From JADMIH01 sp036399775 (GTDB lineage Bacteria; Chloroflexota; Chloroflexia; QHBQ01; JADMIH01): a stretch of DNA of 64,000 nt. Location of the stretch: NCBI GenBank assembly GCA_036399775.1, contig DASWMJ010000084.1, forward strand, positions 248,001-312,000. Reading direction: 5' to 3'. This document shows, piece after piece, positions 61,982 to 64,000 of the stretch (position 1 is its first letter; each line of letters begins with the position of its first letter). The notes under the pieces were generated by a model. That model saw nothing but the letters and a program-made list of their open reading frames with translations, was not told the DNA's origin and did not search any database. The translations under genes were made by a program, and so were the position numbers.

Positions 61982-64000
61982 ATGACAAAGCCTCTGATTA
62001 GTTGCATAATGCCCACACGTGACCGCAGGCGCTTTGTCGGCCAGGCCATCTGGTACTTTCTCCGGCAAGACTATGACAACGCGGAATTGATCGTGGTGGA
62101 CGACGGCACGGACCCCGTAGGTGATCTCGTGCCCCGCGACAGCCGCATCCGGTATACACGCCTCGATAATCAGGTGCCACTTGGCGCGAAGCGAAATATC
62201 GCCTGCCAGCTTAGCAACGGGGAACTGATAGCGCATTGGGATGACGACGACTGGATCGCCCCTCACCGGCTGAGCGCACAGGCGGACCACCTGTTGGCTA
62301 CGCATGCCGACGTTTGTGGCGTTTCCACTACGCTGCACTTTCGCCTCCACGCCGGGGACGCCTGGTCCTTCCAGCCGCCGGAGGGCACTTTGCCCTGGAT
62401 CGCCGGGGGCACCCTGCTCTACCGCCGTGACGTTTGGGCTGCCAACCCCTTCCCGGAAACCAGGTGGGGCGAAGATACGGCATTTCTCAAGCAGCTACCT
62501 CCCGGCAGCATCCGGGCCATCGAGGACCCGTCCCTCTACATTGCCCTCATCCACCCCGGCAATATCGCCGCGCGAAACTTGTCCGACCCGTGCTGGCAAC
62601 GGCGACCTCTGCACGAAGTCACCGCCCGGTTGGCCCCCGACCGAGACTTCTACGTGGCGCTACGGAATGGCCGCGCAGCCGTAGCCACTGTGCGCCCACC
62701 TCTGGAGTCGATCACGGTCGCTGCGCCGTTCATGGTGTACGACGGCTATGGTAGCTTATCCGAGTACCTGGTGATGGGCCTGGAGCGCAGCGGGGCACGA
62801 GTGCAAGTAGCACCATTGCGCTTCGATCCGGCCGCGCTTTCGTCGGAATTCAACGCGATCCTGCAACGCTCTCGCCCCCAGCCCGGCGACGTTACCCTCT
62901 GCTTCTCCTGGCCGCGCGAGAACCTGGCGCGGTTCCGCAACGCCCGCGACCTCTTCATAAATACGATGTGGGAGACAAGCAAGCTGCCCTCCGGGTGGGC
63001 AGACATCCTCAACCAGGCGCGGGCTATCATCGCCCCCTCCCACTTCGTCAGCAAGGTCTTCCGCGATTCCGGGGTGACGGTGCCCGTTGAGGTTGTGCCA
63101 TATGGGGTGGACCCGGCTGTATACCACTATGAAGCGCGGCCTGAGCGTGCTGGCCTTACCACTCTGACGGTGGGCACGTTCGTGCCGCGCAAGAACATCG
63201 AGCTTGGTATAGCCGCCTGGAAGCAGGCTTTCGCAGGCGACCAGGAAGCGCGGCTGATAATCAAGACCCGCTTCAGGGTGCAGCCCTACGTCCCGGATGA
63301 CCCGCGCATCCTGTTCGTAGATTCGGAAGAGCTTACGCACGGCATCGCCCACTGGTACCGCCAGGCCGACGTGCTGCTGGCCCTCGGTAATGAAGGCTTC
63401 GGCCTGCCTCTCGTTGAGGGGATGGCGACGGGTCTGCCTGTCGTCGCGCTTGCCTCGGAGGGTCAGGGCGACGTCTGCGCGGGCGCGGAGGGGCTTGTGC
63501 TCCCTGTCCAGCCTGACCGCTGGGAAGAGTTTGACTACGCCCCCTTCGGGTGGTGTGGAGTGCGCGGTGTCCCTGCCGTCGCGGATGTAGCCAACCAATT
63601 GCGCTGGGTAGCAGGCCACCGGGACGAGGCGCGGGCCATGGGCCGGGCCGCATCTGAGTGGACGCTGAAACATCGCAACATCTGGTCTATGGGGCCAGCC
63701 ACGCTGGACGTTATGGAGCAATACACGCAACCGCCTCGCCTGCTCCGGCGCTGTTATACGCTGTGGGCCTGCACAGGGGGCACAGGGGGCACAGGGGAGG
63801 CATCCCCTACAAGCGCATATACAGCGGCGCTCATAGCAGCCCTACCTGCGGTCAGGGTCGTTGCCAGCCCTACGGATTTGCGCGGGGTCCGGTTGCTCCA
63901 CATCCAGCATGAGGAGGGCAACTGGAACGATGCTGAGTTGGCCCGGCATATCCAGCAGTGCCGCTATGCCGGGGTGCCGGTAGCTATCACCGAGCACAGC
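61982..64000 (+). CDS. Multidomain glycosyltransferase (GT2 + GT4 + start of a third domain), 3' end outside window
   Basis: An open frame of 673 codons without a stop. Residues 1-220 form a GT2/GT-A domain: ISCIMPTRDRRRFVGQAIWY, VVDDGTD, the metal-binding HWDDDDW near 93 and a WGEDTAFL motif near 163. Residues about 245-590 form a GT-B domain of the GT4 type, with WETSKLP, APSHFVSKVF, VGTFVPRKNIELGI and NEGFGLPLVEGMATGLPVVA. After a Thr/Gly linker containing three 9-bp CACAGGGGG repeats, a third domain begins near residue 612 (LLHIQHEEGNW) and is cut by the window end. Probably a polymerising or sequential glycosyltransferase for a surface glycan. No strong ribosome binding site precedes the ATG. 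Confidence 0.82.
   Translation, partial: MTKPLISCIMPTRDRRRFVGQAIWYFLRQDYDNAELIVVDDGTDPVGDLVPRDSRIRYTRLDNQVPLGAKRNIACQLSNGELIAHWDDDDWIAPHRLSAQADHLLATHADVCGVSTTLHFRLHAGDAWSFQPPEGTLPWIAGGTLLYRRDVWAANPFPETRWGEDTAFLKQLPPGSIRAIEDPSLYIALIHPGNIAARNLSDPCWQRRPLHEVTARLAPDRDFYVALRNGRAAVATVRPPLESITVAAPFMVYDGYGSLSEYLVMGLERSGARVQVAPLRFDPAALSSEFNAILQRSRPQPGDVTLCFSWPRENLARFRNARDLFINTMWETSKLPSGWADILNQARAIIAPSHFVSKVFRDSGVTVPVEVVPYGVDPAVYHYEARPERAGLTTLTVGTFVPRKNIELGIAAWKQAFAGDQEARLIIKTRFRVQPYVPDDPRILFVDSEELTHGIAHWYRQADVLLALGNEGFGLPLVEGMATGLPVVALASEGQGDVCAGAEGLVLPVQPDRWEEFDYAPFGWCGVRGVPAVADVANQLRWVAGHRDEARAMGRAASEWTLKHRNIWSMGPATLDVMEQYTQPPRLLRRCYTLWACTGGTGGTGEASPTSAYTAALIAALPAVRVVASPTDLRGVRLLHIQHEEGNWNDAELARHIQQCRYAGVPVAITEHS

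Noticed and set aside
62756..63730. Open frame opposite the terminal glycosyltransferase
   Set aside because: The plus-strand frame has clear GT2 and GT4 motifs and runs uninterrupted to the window end.

Overview
The window reads as a chromosomal segment of a GC-rich, free-living bacterium, most probably a member of the Chloroflexota. That placement is an inference from content: a set of very large secreted beta-propeller proteins ending in cysteine-bearing SLH modules and Thr/Pro-rich linkers, several GT-C membrane glycosyltransferases, a SARP/BTAD regulator, an S-box (SAM-I) riboswitch, and abundant intergenic palindromic repeats. No rRNA, tRNA, transposase, phage gene or CRISPR array was recognised.

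Layout. 1-3163: an SbcD-type nuclease gene with an unidentified Pro/Gln-rich neighbour cut by the window edge, then an isocitrate dehydrogenase. 3209-17553: a cell-surface block with two tandem paralogues built of a roughly 75-residue repeat, three large SLH-anchored proteins with different propeller heads (sialidase-like, NHL-like, SBBP), and a cupredoxin plus glycoside hydrolase fusion that carries the same 75-residue repeat. 17713-25808: a substrate-binding protein translationally coupled to a class A penicillin-binding protein, then a 46-residue membrane protein overlapping a GT-C glycosyltransferase. 25931-30479: metallophosphoesterase, nucleotidyltransferase, M20 dipeptidase, a small unknown protein and a copper-binding lipoprotein. 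30633-37706: two more SLH proteins, each with 7+7 'WAVG' blades. 37832-47532: a TolB-like lipoprotein, RecO, an SDR oxidoreductase, a PIG-V-like mannosyltransferase, GpsA, an amidohydrolase, an LEA-like coiled-coil protein and purine nucleoside phosphorylase. 47807-50119: a membrane heterodisulfide-reductase-like iron-sulfur protein. 50354-56159: a SAM-riboswitch-led operon (mtnA, adenosine-kinase-like pfkB, a response regulator, ahcY, metK). 56164-60273: nucleotide-sugar genes (an epimerase with an inserted foreign domain, a mannose-1-phosphate guanylyltransferase-like gene, a HIT hydrolase, a GDP-mannose dehydratase-like gene). 60582-64000: a SARP regulator, a small conserved-looking protein and a multidomain glycosyltransferase running off the window.

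How the genes work together. The metK-ahcY-pfkB-mtnA set forms a SAM cycle: MetK makes SAM, AhcY removes S-adenosylhomocysteine, the PfkB kinase can salvage the adenosine, and MtnA begins salvage of methylthioribose-1-phosphate; the riboswitch and its terminator shut the operon down when SAM is high. The downstream sugar-nucleotide genes, the GT-C enzymes and the terminal GT2/GT4 protein suggest surface glycan synthesis that could decorate the SLH protein layer.

The most unusual feature is non-coding. Gene boundaries are full of inverted arrays of 7-bp repeats whose unit changes from site to site. These arrays supply the stop codons of at least seven genes, and in three places they lie in frame inside coding sequence. 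Four other palindromic or periodic repeat families are interleaved with them. The most striking coding anomaly is a DnaX C-terminal-like domain apparently inserted after the Rossmann nucleotide-binding motif of the epimerase at 56164.
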